Below, one piece after another: positions 33,357 to 43,954 of a stretch of DNA of 64,000 nt; the stretch's first letter is position 1; each line of letters begins with the position of its first letter. Below the pieces are notes generated by a model, which ran no database searches, was not told where the DNA came from, and saw only the letters and a program-made list of their open reading frames with translations. The stretch is from Streptomyces lydicus (GTDB lineage Bacteria; Actinomycetota; Actinomycetes; Streptomycetales; Streptomycetaceae), in the NCBI RefSeq assembly GCF_001729485.1, contig NZ_CP017157.1, positions 6,510,001 through 6,574,000 on the forward strand, written 5' to 3'. The position numbers were made by a program, and so were the translations under genes.

Positions 33357-33580
33357 GTGGTCTTCATTCCTCACTAGTCCTTCGCGGACGGCCGTCCCGA
33401 CGGCCGAAGGCGGTGAAGGGGGAAAGCCGCGTGGAAGACGCACGACGCTGTGAGCCTGACGCGCTTGTGTTGGCAGTGTAGTGGCGGTGCGGGGCCGGTC
33501 CTGTGCCGTTGCGGAAGGATCACCCGTGCGTGGTTCTACGCGGTGGACAAGGCACCCGGCCGGCGGACGGCCGGGCACAT

Positions 33581-33619
33581 GGACGAGGGGGCCGCGAGTT
33601 GCTTCGCGACCCCCCGTCC
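33581..33619 (-). terminator. Terminator downstream of ilvC
   Basis: GGACGAGGGGGCCGCGA at 33581-33597 pairs imperfectly with TCGCGACCCCCCGTCC at 33604-33619. It lies eight bases after the ilvC stop on the minus strand and ends the ilvBNC transcript. Confidence 0.75.
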
Positions 33620-33626
33620 ACTTGGC

Positions 33627-35262
<1,636 letters not shown>

Positions 35263-35290
35263 GGTCTTCTCTCTTTCGCTCTTCGTCGTC

Positions 35291-37150
35291 TCAGTCGTCT
35301 TCGTTGTCGCCGAAGTCGGGGCGCACGCCCCGGGCGGCCATGACCTCGTCGTTGGAGGTGCCGGCGGCGACCATCGGCCACACCTGGGCGTCCTCGTGGA
35401 CGATGAAGTCGATCACGACCGGGCGGTCGTTGATCGCGTTGGCCTTGGCGATGACCGCGTCCAGCTCGGCCGGGTCCTCACAGCGCATCGCGACACAGCC
35501 CATCGCCTCGGACAGCTTCACGAAGTCCGGGATGCGAGTGCCCGCGCTGGGCTGCTTGCCGTCGGCGTCGGGGCCGCTGTGCAGCACGGTGTTGGAGTAG
35601 CGCTGGTTGTAGAAGAGGGTCTGCCACTGGCGGACCATGCCCAGCGCGCCGTTGTTGATGATCGCGACCTTGATCGGGATGTTGTTCAGCGCGCAGGTGA
35701 CCAGCTCCTGATTGGTCATCTGGAAGCAGCCGTCGCCGTCGATCGCCCAGACCGTGCGGTCCGGCTGCCCGGCCTTGGCGCCCATGGCGGCCGGCACGGC
35801 GTAGCCCATGGTCCCGGCGCCGCCGGAGTTCAGCCAGGTGGCGGGCTGCTCGTAGTCGATGAAGTGCGCGGCCCACATCTGGTGCTGGCCGACGCCCGCG
35901 GCGTAGATCGTGTCGGCCGGCGCGAGCTGGCCGATGCGCTCGATGACCTGCTGCGGGGAGAGGCTGCCGTCGTCCGGCTGCTCGTAGCCCAGCGGGTAGG
36001 TGTCGCGCCAGCGGTTGAGGTCCTTCCACCAGGCGGTGTAGTCGCCCTTGTGGCCGGCGTCGTGCTCGGCCTGCACGGCGACGATCAGGTCGGCGATGAC
36101 CTCCCGCGCGTCACCGACGATCGGCACGTCGGCGGCCCGGTTCTTGCCGATCTCCGCCGGGTCGATGTCGGCGTGCACGACCTTGGCGTACGGCGCGAAG
36201 GAGTCCAGCTTGCCGGTGACCCGGTCGTCGAAGCGGGCGCCGAGGGTGATCAGCAGGTCCGACTTCTGCAGCGCGGTGACCGCGGTGACCGCGCCGTGCA
36301 TGCCGGGCATACCGACGTGCTGGGGGTGGCTGTCGGGGAAGGCCCCCAGCGCCATCAGCGTGGTGGTGACCGGCGCGCCGGTCAGCTCGGCGAGCACCTT
36401 CAGCTCGGCGGTGGCGCCGGCCTTGAGCACGCCGCCGCCGACGTACAGCACCGGGCGCTTGGACTCGACGATCAGCCGGGCGGCCTCACGGATCTGCTTG
36501 GCGTGCGGCTTGGTCACCGGGCGGTAGCCGGGCAGCTCGGTGTGCGGCGGCCAGCGGAAGGTGGTCTGCGCCTGGAGGGCGTCCTTGGCGATGTCGACGA
36601 GGACCGGGCCGGGGCGGCCGGTGGAGGCGATGTGGAACGCCTCGGCGATCGTCCGCGGGATCTCGGCGGGGTCGGTGACCAGGAAGTTGTGCTTGGTGAT
36701 CGGCATCGTGATGCCGCAGATGTCCGCCTCCTGGAAGGCGTCCGTGCCGATCGCCTTGGACGCGACCTGACCGGTGATCGCGACCAGCGGGACGGAGTCC
36801 ATGTGGGCGTCGGCGATCGGGGTGACGAGGTTGGTGGCACCCGGCCCCGAAGTCGCCATGCACACGCCGACCTTGCCGGTGGCCTGGGCGTATCCCGTAG
36901 CGGCGTGCCCGGCGCCCTGCTCGTGGCGGACCAGGACGTGCCGGACCTTCGAGGAGTCCATCATCGGGTCGTACGCCGGCAGGATCGCACCGCCGGGAAT
37001 GCCGAACACGGTGTCGGCCCCGACCTCCTCCAGCGCACGGATCAGGGACTGCGCACCCGTGACGTGCTCGACGGTCGCGGGCTGTTGCGGTCCGCCGGCG
37101 GTACGGGCCCGCGGCTGCGGATGGTGGGCCCCGGTGGCCTGCTCGGTCAT
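35291..37150 (-). CDS. ilvB: Acetolactate synthase catalytic (large) subunit
   Basis: A 619-residue thiamine diphosphate enzyme. It joins two pyruvates, or pyruvate and 2-ketobutyrate, in the first common step to valine, leucine and isoleucine. The cofactor-activating Glu is in [15 protein letters not shown] near residue 75. [17 protein letters not shown] follows near 98, and the ThDP/Mg motif is [21 protein letters not shown] near 475. The N-terminal 30 residues are low complexity. It heads the ilvB-ilvN-ilvC operon, and its leader carries an attenuator with a branched-chain-rich peptide. Confidence 0.96.
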   Translation of the reverse strand: MTEQATGAHHPQPRARTAGGPQQPATVEHVTGAQSLIRALEEVGADTVFGIPGGAILPAYDPMMDSSKVRHVLVRHEQGAGHAATGYAQATGKVGVCMATSGPGATNLVTPIADAHMDSVPLVAITGQVASKAIGTDAFQEADICGITMPITKHNFLVTDPAEIPRTIAEAFHIASTGRPGPVLVDIAKDALQAQTTFRWPPHTELPGYRPVTKPHAKQIREAARLIVESKRPVLYVGGGVLKAGATAELKVLAELTGAPVTTTLMALGAFPDSHPQHVGMPGMHGAVTAVTALQKSDLLITLGARFDDRVTGKLDSFAPYAKVVHADIDPAEIGKNRAADVPIVGDAREVIADLIVAVQAEHDAGHKGDYTAWWKDLNRWRDTYPLGYEQPDDGSLSPQQVIERIGQLAPADTIYAAGVGQHQMWAAHFIDYEQPATWLNSGGAGTMGYAVPAAMGAKAGQPDRTVWAIDGDGCFQMTNQELVTCALNNIPIKVAIINNGALGMVRQWQTLFYNQRYSNTVLHSGPDADGKQPSAGTRIPDFVKLSEAMGCVAMRCEDPAELDAVIAKANAINDRPVVIDFIVHEDAQVWPMVAAGTSNDEVMAARGVRPDFGDNEDD

Positions 37151-37207
37151 CTGCGTCTCTTCTCGAAGCTGAGGGTTTTGGTGGGATTTGTGAGGTTGCG
37201 GTGCAAC

Positions 37208-37241
37208 AAAAAACCCCCCGTGCCATGTGGCAAGCGAGGGG
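37208..37241 (-). terminator. Attenuator terminator in the ilvB leader
   Basis: On the minus strand CCCCTCG-CT-TGCCA pairs with TGGCA-CGGGGGG, with a CT bulge and a two-base loop, followed by six T residues (37213-37208). It lies between the leader peptide and ilvB and would terminate transcription when branched-chain amino acids are plentiful. Confidence 0.9.
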
Positions 37242-37283
37242 AGCGCGTCGGTGCGGTCTGCTGGGTGTCTTCAGGGCCCAGCT

Positions 37284-37325
37284 TCAGCCGACGCGCTTTC
37301 CAAGTACGAGAATTCGGGTGCGCAT
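37284..37325 (-). CDS. ilvB leader peptide (13 residues)
   Basis: The frame encodes MRTRILVLGKRVG. The core Ile-Leu-Val-Leu run uses ATT, CTC, GTA and CTT, mostly rare codons here, which makes ribosome stalling sensitive to branched-chain aminoacyl-tRNA. A GGAGG-type binding site lies nine bases before the ATG. This is the known actinomycete ilvB leader layout. Confidence 0.88.
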   Translation of the reverse strand: MRTRILVLGKRVG

Positions 37326-37358
37326 GGCACTGACCCTCCCCCCGCCGTGCACCGAGTG

Positions 37359-40274
37359 TCAAGTGGGTGGGACGGAGGTCTCACTATTTGAGCGCAATGG
37401 CGGATGTACGAGCGAATCCGGGCCCGCCGTCCCACCGTGCCGCACCGGCAGGCCGCGGCCGCTGAGCACCACCTCGCGGCCCTGCCCGGGCAGCTCGGGC
37501 ACCGGGTAGCCGGTGTGCGTCAGCGTCCGGCGCAGCCGGTGCTCATCGAGCGGGCCGGAAAAGGCCAGCCCCATGCCGTGGGTGCAGCCCATGGACCGCA
37601 GCGCGAGGATCTGCTCGGGCAGGTCGACGCCGTCCGCGACGGAATGCATGCCCAGGTCGCCGGCGATCCGCAGCAGGCCGGCGGTGATCTTGTGCAGCCG
37701 GGCGGACTCCACGACCCCGTCGACCAGCCCGCGGTCCAACCGCAGCACGTCGATGGGCAGCCGGCGCAGCGCGCTGATCGCCGCGTACCCGCTGCCGAAG
37801 CCGTCCAGGGCGATCCGTACGCCGAGCCGGCGCAGCGCGACCAGCCGGCGCTCCAGGTCGTCCAGCGGGAGCCGGGGGTCACTTTCGGACAATTCCAGGA
37901 CGAGCGAACGGGACGGCAGGCCGTGCCGGGCGAGCAGCGATTCGACACCCTTGGGGGACAGTGCCCGGTCCAGCAGCCGCCGGGCGGAGAGCCGGACGGC
38001 GACCGGGATCTGGTGCCCGGCGCGGTGGCGCGCGGCCGCCTGCGCGACGGCCTCCTCCAGCTGCCAGCGGTCCAGCTCGGCGGCGCGGTTGCCGTCGTCG
38101 GTCAACCGGCCGCGGTCCCCCACCCGCAGGAATTCGGCCGGGGTGAAGAGGATGCCCTCGTCGGAGCGCCAGCGGGCGTGCGCGGCGACCGCCGTGACCC
38201 GCCCGGTCGCCAGCTCGACCACCGGCTGGTGCAGTAAGGCGAAGGCGCCCTCGTTGAGAGCGGTGCGGAGCTTGGTGGCGAGCTCGGCGCGGTGAGCCAC
38301 CTCGTCCTGCATCTGCGGGGCGTACAGCTCCACCCGGCCCTTGCCGGCCTGCTTGGCGCGGTACATCGCGAGGTCGGCGTTGCGCAGCAGGCCGGCGGGG
38401 GTGACGCCGGGCTCCGCGAAGGCCACCCCGATGCTGGCCGCCACCCGTACGTCCCGGCCGTCGATGCGGTACGGCTCGGAGAGCTTGATGCGCAGCCGGT
38501 CGGCGATCTCCAGGAGGCGGAACTCGCGGGCCGCGCGGTCGCGGGTGCCGTCGCCGGTGATCAGCGCGGCGAACTCGTCGCCGCCCAGCCGCGCCGCTAT
38601 GTCCCCGGAGCGCACCGAGTCCCCCAGCCTGCGGGCGGCCTGTACCAGCAGCTCGTCCCCGGCCTGGTGCCCGATGGTGTCGTTGACCTGCTTGAAGCCG
38701 TCGAGGTCGATGTAGAGCACCGCGGTGTCGTGGTCGCTGGCCCGGCGGCCGGTGACGGCCTTGGTGACCCGTTCGGTGAACAGCGCGCGGTTGGGCAGGT
38801 CGGTCAGCGCGTCGTGCGAGGCGTTGTGCTGGAGCTGGGCCTGCAGCCGGACCCGCTCGGTGACGTCACGGGAGTTGAAGATCAGGCCGCCGTGGTGGCG
38901 GTTGACCGTGGACTCGACGTTCAGCCAGCCGTCGCCGCCGGAGCGCCGCGCGCCGGCCCGGAAGCGGCACTCGATGCGGGTGGTCGGTTCGTCCTGCGGG
39001 TCGGCGGCGAGGAATCTGCGGACCTCGTGGACGACCCGCCCCAGGTCCTCGGGGTGGATCAGCGCGGACAGCTCGGAGCCGACCAGTTCGTCGGCGTCCC
39101 GCCCGTAGACACCGGCGGCGGCCGGGCTGACGTAGCGCAGCACACCCGAGGGGGCAGCGATCATGATGACGTCGCTGGAGCCCTGCACCAGGGAGCGGAA
39201 GTGGTTCTCCTTCTGGGCCAGCTCCTGGGCGAGGGTGATGTTGTCGAGCAGCATGATGCCCTGGCGGACGACCAGCGCGAGGACGACCGTGCAGCCCGTG
39301 AAGAGCACCACCCGGTCGATCTGCCGCCCGTCCAGGACGTTGGTGAGGATGCCGAGGGTGCACACCGCGGCGGCGAGGTACGGGGTGAGCGCGGCGAGCG
39401 AGCCGGTGATCGGGCGGCTGCCGTGCGGCTCCGGGCGGGCGACCGGCGGTGCGAGCTCCTCCGGGTCCTCCTCGCCGGCCCGCCGGGCGACCCAGGGGGC
39501 GTACGCGAGCAGCATCGAGCCGGCGAACCAGCCGGCGTCCAGGATCTGGCCGGAACGGTAGTGCTCACGCAGCAGCGGCGAACTGAACAGGGCGTCGCAC
39601 AGCACCGTCAACGCCAGCGCCGCGACCGCGGTGTTGATCGCAGAGCGGTGCACCGAGGAGCGCCGGAAGTGCAGCACGAGCACCATGCTCACCAGCACGA
39701 TGTCCAGCAGCGGATACGCCAGCGACAGCGCGCACTGGGCCACGCTGCGGCCCTGGAAGTGGGCGGTGTGGGCGAGCGCGAGGCTCCACGAGAGGGTGAG
39801 CAGCGACCCGGCGATCAGCCAGGAGTCCAGGCCCAGGCAGACCCAACCGGCCCGGGACACCGGCCGCTTGGCGAGCACCAGCAGGCCGACGATGGCCGGC
39901 GGCGCGAACAGCAGGAAGCAGAAGTCCGCGGGCGAGGGGCTGGGGACGGGTGTCCCCTTGACGACCTCGTACCAGCCCCATACGCCGTTGCCGATGCCGG
40001 CCATCCCCGAGGAGACGGCGAACAGCAGCCAGGCCGGGCGGAACCGGCTGCGGCGCCGGCGCGCGTACAGACCGCAGGAGACGGCCGCCACCAGCGCGGC
40101 GAAGCTGAGCCCGAAGTCCCCCATGAACAGGGCGACTTCGCGGGACCCCCAGCCGAGGGCGGCACCGAGCGCGTAACCGCCGCAGAGCACGGCCAGGGCG
40201 ACCTGCGGCACCGCGCTGGGCGGACTGCCGGCCGGCGTCGGGGGCCGGGAGAGCATCGCGCCGGGGGCGCTCAC
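37359..40274 (-). CDS. Membrane PAS-GGDEF-EAL protein with degenerate EAL domain; contains a TTA codon
   Basis: A 971-residue c-di-GMP signalling protein. The first 340 residues hold eight or more hydrophobic segments. A PAS domain follows (about 360-470, LRYVSPAAAGVYGRDADELVG), then a diguanylate cyclase domain with intact LGGDEF near residue 563. The EAL domain (about 670-930) has lost key residues: the EALLRW signature reads AAHARW, DDFGTGY reads DGFGSGY, LKIDRSFV reads LRLDRGLV and VAEGVE reads VADGVD. It probably synthesises but does not hydrolyse c-di-GMP. Codon 680 (38237-38235) is TTA, which needs the bldA tRNA. I chose the GTG at 40274 with GGGAG six bases upstream; a GTG at 40307 is possible. 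No other gene lies in 40308-40580. Confidence 0.9.
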   Translation of the reverse strand: MSAPGAMLSRPPTPAGSPPSAVPQVALAVLCGGYALGAALGWGSREVALFMGDFGLSFAALVAAVSCGLYARRRRSRFRPAWLLFAVSSGMAGIGNGVWGWYEVVKGTPVPSPSPADFCFLLFAPPAIVGLLVLAKRPVSRAGWVCLGLDSWLIAGSLLTLSWSLALAHTAHFQGRSVAQCALSLAYPLLDIVLVSMVLVLHFRRSSVHRSAINTAVAALALTVLCDALFSSPLLREHYRSGQILDAGWFAGSMLLAYAPWVARRAGEEDPEELAPPVARPEPHGSRPITGSLAALTPYLAAAVCTLGILTNVLDGRQIDRVVLFTGCTVVLALVVRQGIMLLDNITLAQELAQKENHFRSLVQGSSDVIMIAAPSGVLRYVSPAAAGVYGRDADELVGSELSALIHPEDLGRVVHEVRRFLAADPQDEPTTRIECRFRAGARRSGGDGWLNVESTVNRHHGGLIFNSRDVTERVRLQAQLQHNASHDALTDLPNRALFTERVTKAVTGRRASDHDTAVLYIDLDGFKQVNDTIGHQAGDELLVQAARRLGDSVRSGDIAARLGGDEFAALITGDGTRDRAAREFRLLEIADRLRIKLSEPYRIDGRDVRVAASIGVAFAEPGVTPAGLLRNADLAMYRAKQAGKGRVELYAPQMQDEVAHRAELATKLRTALNEGAFALLHQPVVELATGRVTAVAAHARWRSDEGILFTPAEFLRVGDRGRLTDDGNRAAELDRWQLEEAVAQAAARHRAGHQIPVAVRLSARRLLDRALSPKGVESLLARHGLPSRSLVLELSESDPRLPLDDLERRLVALRRLGVRIALDGFGSGYAAISALRRLPIDVLRLDRGLVDGVVESARLHKITAGLLRIAGDLGMHSVADGVDLPEQILALRSMGCTHGMGLAFSGPLDEHRLRRTLTHTGYPVPELPGQGREVVLSGRGLPVRHGGTAGPDSLVHPPLRSNSETSVPPT

Positions 40275-40580
40275 CGCGCTCTCCCGCTGTCCCGTACCGG
40301 CTGCCACCGCGAGCGGTGCGCCTGGGGTCGTCGACGCGCCCCCGCGAATGCTCGTGGATAGCGCCTCTCACGGATCGTCCATCGGCCGTCCATCGCCCGT
40401 CGCCCCCCTCGCGTTCCGGATCTTTCGCACTGCGCCGCTTTCGTCCGGCGCTGTCCCCGCTCGGGACGATACACCAGTTCCGTCACTCAGCGACATAGCA
40501 CTTCTACGGAGCGTGACCGGCGCAGCTTTTTGAATACCCCCTGCAGTCGTACGGCCTCGTAGTGCTACGCGCAACCCGTT

Positions 40581-41543
40581 TCAGTCGGCGGTGGCGATCA
40601 CGTTCCGGAGGGGTTCACGGGCCGCGAACAGCGTCAGCTGGTCCCGCAGCAGCCGCTTCGCACGGGGCAGAAAAGCAGAGCTGGGGCCACCGACGTGTGG
40701 AGTGATGAGCACGCCGGGAGCGTGCCACAGCGGATGCCCGGCGGGCAGGGGTTCCGGTTCCGTGACGTCGAGCGCCGCGCGCAGCCGCCCCGACTCCAGT
40801 TCGGCGAGCAGCGCCTCGGTGTCGACGATCCCGCCGCGCGCGATGTTCACCAGCAGTGCGCCGTCCTTCATCCGCGCCAGAAAATCGCTTCCGACCAGGC
40901 CACGGGTCTCTTCGGTGAGCGGCGCGGCCAGCACCACGACGTCCGCTGCGGGCAGGAGGGCGGACAGATCGGAGAGTGGGTGCACAGGACCGCGCACTGT
41001 GTCACGCGCGGTGCGAGCGACGCGCACCACCCGCGCACACTCGAAAGGCGTGAGCCGGTCTTCGATGGCACTGCCGATCGAACCATAGCCCACAATAAGG
41101 ACCGACTTGTCGGCAAGGGCCGGCCGGAAGCCCGTCCGCCACTCCCCCGCGTCCTGGCTCCGTACAAAACCGGGGATGTCGCGCAGCGCCGCCAGGATCA
41201 GGGTGAGCGCGAGCTCGGCGGTGCTGGCGTCGTGCAGCCCGCGGGCGTTGCACAGTTGGGCACCGGACGGCAGCCGGTCGAGTCCGGGCAGCATGTGCTC
41301 GATACCGGCGGTGAGGGTCTGCACCACCCGCACCCGGCTCATCCGGGACAGCGGGCGCAGGCTGACTTCGGCGCCCTTCATGTAGGGGACGGCGTAGAAG
41401 ACGCACCGGGCCGGGTCGGCCGGGTAGTCGGGGCCGGCGTCCCAGTGCACGTAGTGGAGACCCTCGGGGAGGCCCTCGATCTCACCGGGGGGAATCGGGA
41501 GCCATACGTCGTTCGCATCGGTGCACTGGTCTGCGGTTGCCAT
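40581..41543 (-). CDS. D-isomer specific 2-hydroxyacid dehydrogenase
   Basis: A 320-residue NAD(P)-dependent dehydrogenase of the D-2-hydroxyacid family. The Rossmann motif is LIVGYGSIGSAIEDRL near residue 147. The catalytic Arg lies in NIARGGIVDTEAL near 235, Glu near LDVTEPEPLPAGHPLW at 260, and the His in LITPHVGGPS near 280. It is divergent from the aldo/keto reductase, 88 bases apart. Around the Rossmann motif several codons end in A or T (CTT, ATT, TAT, GGT), which is less GC-biased than the neighbours. The substrate is unknown; homologues reduce glyoxylate or hydroxypyruvate. Confidence 0.88.
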   Translation of the reverse strand: MATADQCTDANDVWLPIPPGEIEGLPEGLHYVHWDAGPDYPADPARCVFYAVPYMKGAEVSLRPLSRMSRVRVVQTLTAGIEHMLPGLDRLPSGAQLCNARGLHDASTAELALTLILAALRDIPGFVRSQDAGEWRTGFRPALADKSVLIVGYGSIGSAIEDRLTPFECARVVRVARTARDTVRGPVHPLSDLSALLPAADVVVLAAPLTEETRGLVGSDFLARMKDGALLVNIARGGIVDTEALLAELESGRLRAALDVTEPEPLPAGHPLWHAPGVLITPHVGGPSSAFLPRAKRLLRDQLTLFAAREPLRNVIATAD

Positions 41544-41631
41544 GGCTCGAGGCTATGCGAAGAGATGTTCTGCTCAGACGTTAGTTTGGTCTGGCCCTTG
41601 ACCGGGGGCGAGGGGACGGAGGCACAACCAG

Positions 41632-42660
41632 GTGGAGCGCAGGACAATCGGTGCGGCGGCCCTCGAAGTGGGCTCCGTAGGGCTCGGCTGCATGCCGATG
41701 AGCTGGGGGTACACCGCGTCGCAGCGCAGCGGGGAGAGCTCGCTGCGGGCCGTGCACACCGCACTGGACCGGGGCTGCAGCCTGCTGGACACCGCCGACA
41801 TGTACGGGCCGTTCACCAACGAGCTGCTGGTGGGGCGGGTCCTCAAGGAGCGGCGGGCGGAGGCGTTCGTCTCGACCAAGTGCGGGCTGCTGGTCGGTGA
41901 GCAGCACATCGTCGCCAACGGGCGGCCCGGTTACGTCAAGCGTGCCTGCGACGCCTCGCTGCGCCGGCTGCAGACCGACCGAATCGACCTCTACCAGCTG
42001 CACCGCGCCGATCCGGAGGTGCCCATCGAGGAGACCTGGGGGGCGATGGCGGAGCTGGTGGCGGCCGGGAAGGTGCGCTCGCTGGGGCTGTGCGCGGTGG
42101 GGGCGCGGGCGGTCCGGCAGGCCCGCGCGACCCGTACGGTGCGGGGGTCCGGGCTGCGGGCGCGCTCGCGGATGCATGACGTCACCCTCGCCCAACTGGA
42201 GCGCATCCAGCAGGTGTTCCCGGTCAGCAGCGTGCAGGCCGAGCTGTCGGTGTGGTCGCCGGAGGCGCTGGAGGAGCTGCTGCCGTGGTGCGAGTCGCGG
42301 GGTGTCGGCTTCCTGGCGGCGATGCCGCTGGGGAACGGCTATCTGACCGGCACCCTCACCCCGGGCCAGGGCTTCGAACCGGAGGACATACGGGCCCGCC
42401 ATCCGCGCTTCACCGCGGAGATGATGGCCGCCAACCAGCCGGTGGTGGCCGGGCTGCGGCGGGTCGGCGCCCGGTACGGCGCGACACCGGGGCAGGTGGC
42501 CCTGGCGTGGGTGCTCGCCCAGGGCCGGCACGTGGTCCCCGTACCGGGGACGAAGAAGGAGCGCTGGGCCGCGCAGAACGCGAAGGCCGCGGAGCTGCGG
42601 CTGACCCGGGAGGACCTGGCGGAGATCGCGACGCTGCCGCCGGCGCGACAGTCCTGGTGA
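41632..42660 (+). CDS. Aldo/keto reductase
   Basis: A 342-residue NADPH-dependent oxidoreductase with the TIM-barrel aldo/keto reductase pattern. The catalytic tetrad is visible: Asp and Tyr in LLDTADMYGP near residue 50, Lys in VSTKCGLL near 84 and His in YQLHRADPEVP near 122. The cofactor segment VVPVPGTKKERW is near 305. The start is GTG with GGAGG upstream. The sugar dehydrogenase gene begins 61 bases downstream on the same strand, so co-transcription is likely. The physiological substrate is not known. Confidence 0.9.
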   Translation: MERRTIGAAALEVGSVGLGCMPMSWGYTASQRSGESSLRAVHTALDRGCSLLDTADMYGPFTNELLVGRVLKERRAEAFVSTKCGLLVGEQHIVANGRPGYVKRACDASLRRLQTDRIDLYQLHRADPEVPIEETWGAMAELVAAGKVRSLGLCAVGARAVRQARATRTVRGSGLRARSRMHDVTLAQLERIQQVFPVSSVQAELSVWSPEALEELLPWCESRGVGFLAAMPLGNGYLTGTLTPGQGFEPEDIRARHPRFTAEMMAANQPVVAGLRRVGARYGATPGQVALAWVLAQGRHVVPVPGTKKERWAAQNAKAAELRLTREDLAEIATLPPARQSW

Positions 42661-42721
42661 CCCCGTGCGGGCCCGCGGTGTGGTGGGGTGGTGCCAGCCG
42701 GACGACGAGAGGATCCCCGCC

Positions 42722-43903
42722 GTGCAACGCCGTTCCCTCACCACCCTGTTGGCCGCCGCGTCGCTGCTCCTGGCAGCGGGCTGCTCGTCGGGCGGCGGGC
42801 TGCCCCAGGGGGGCGGGGGCACCCCCGCCCCGGCGCGGAGCCCCGGTGCCTCCGGCGGGGCCCCGAGCGCCACGCCGTCCGCCACCGCCCCGCCCGCCAA
42901 GGGCTCGGTGAAGGTGACCGCCACGCTCACCACCGGGCTGAAGTCCCCGTGGGGCGTGGCGGTGCTGCCGGGCGGCGATCTGCTGGTCGGCTCCCGTGAC
43001 ACCGGGAAGATCTTCCGGGTCGCGGCGGACGGCGGCAAGACCACCGAGCTGGGTTCGGTGCCGGGCGTGGACCCCGGCGGCGAGGGCGGGCTGCTGGGCA
43101 TCGCGGTGCCCTCGACCTTCGGCACGGACCACCAGGTGTACGCGTACTTCACCACCGCGTCCGACAACCGCATCGCCCGCATGATCTACGACGAGAAGCG
43201 CCCCGCGGGCGATCAGCTCGGCGCGCCGGACACGATCCTGCGGGGCATCCCCAAGGGGCAGATCCACAACGGCGGGCGGATCGCGTTCGGCCCGGACAAG
43301 ATGCTCTACGCCGGTACCGGTGAGACCGGCGACAAGGGGCTGGCGCAGGACAAGGCGTCGCTGGGCGGCAAGATCCTGCGGATGACGCCGGACGGCGAGC
43401 CCGCGCACGGCAATCCCGAGGCGGACTCGGTGGTCTACGACTACGGGCACCGCAATGTGCAGGGCCTGGCCTGGGACAGCGACCACCGGCTGTGGGCGTC
43501 GGAGTTCGGGCAGGACACCTGGGACGAGCTCAACCTGATCGAGCCCGGCAGGAACTACGGCTGGCCGGAGGTCGAGGGCAAGGCCAAGGCCGGACAGCGG
43601 GGCGCCGGCTTCACCGACCCGGTCGAGGTGTGGAAGACCAAGGACGCCTCCCCCAGCGGCATCGCCTACGCCAAGGGGTCCATCTGGATGGCCTCGCTGC
43701 GCGGCGAACGACTGTGGCGGATCGCGCTGAACGGCACCGAGCCGGTCGCGGCACCCCAGGCGTTCCTCAAGGGCACCTACGGGCGGCTGCGGACGGTCGT
43801 CGCGACCGACGACGGCGGCCTGTGGCTGGTCACCAGCAACACGGACGGCCGGGGCACACCGCACAAGGGCGACGACCGGATCCTGCGCCTCAAGGTGACC
43901 TGA
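42722..43903 (+). CDS. Lipoprotein PQQ-type glucose/sorbosone dehydrogenase
   Basis: A 393-residue lipoprotein. The signal peptide ends in the lipobox LLAAGC, followed by a Gly/Pro/Ala/Ser-rich linker to about residue 60, so it is anchored outside the membrane. The rest is the six-bladed propeller of soluble PQQ-dependent sugar dehydrogenases: GQIHNGGRIAFGPDKMLYAGTGETGD near residue 180, YGHRNVQGLAWD near 240, EFGQDTWDELNLIEPGRNYGWPEVEG near 260. I chose the GTG at 42722, which places the signal peptide at the N-terminus and has GAGAGG upstream. Many actinomycete members have unknown substrates. Confidence 0.9.
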   Translation: MQRRSLTTLLAAASLLLAAGCSSGGGLPQGGGGTPAPARSPGASGGAPSATPSATAPPAKGSVKVTATLTTGLKSPWGVAVLPGGDLLVGSRDTGKIFRVAADGGKTTELGSVPGVDPGGEGGLLGIAVPSTFGTDHQVYAYFTTASDNRIARMIYDEKRPAGDQLGAPDTILRGIPKGQIHNGGRIAFGPDKMLYAGTGETGDKGLAQDKASLGGKILRMTPDGEPAHGNPEADSVVYDYGHRNVQGLAWDSDHRLWASEFGQDTWDELNLIEPGRNYGWPEVEGKAKAGQRGAGFTDPVEVWKTKDASPSGIAYAKGSIWMASLRGERLWRIALNGTEPVAAPQAFLKGTYGRLRTVVATDDGGLWLVTSNTDGRGTPHKGDDRILRLKVT

Positions 43904-43954
43904 CCCTGCCGCACCCCGCATTCCGGTGGCCGGAGGAACAGCCGACCGAAGCCG

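Noticed and set aside
40482..40517. GTCAC and GTGAC half-sites upstream of the GGDEF/EAL gene as a BldD site
   Set aside because: Known BldD sites read AGTGA then TCACC; here the half-sites face the other way and are 26 bases apart.
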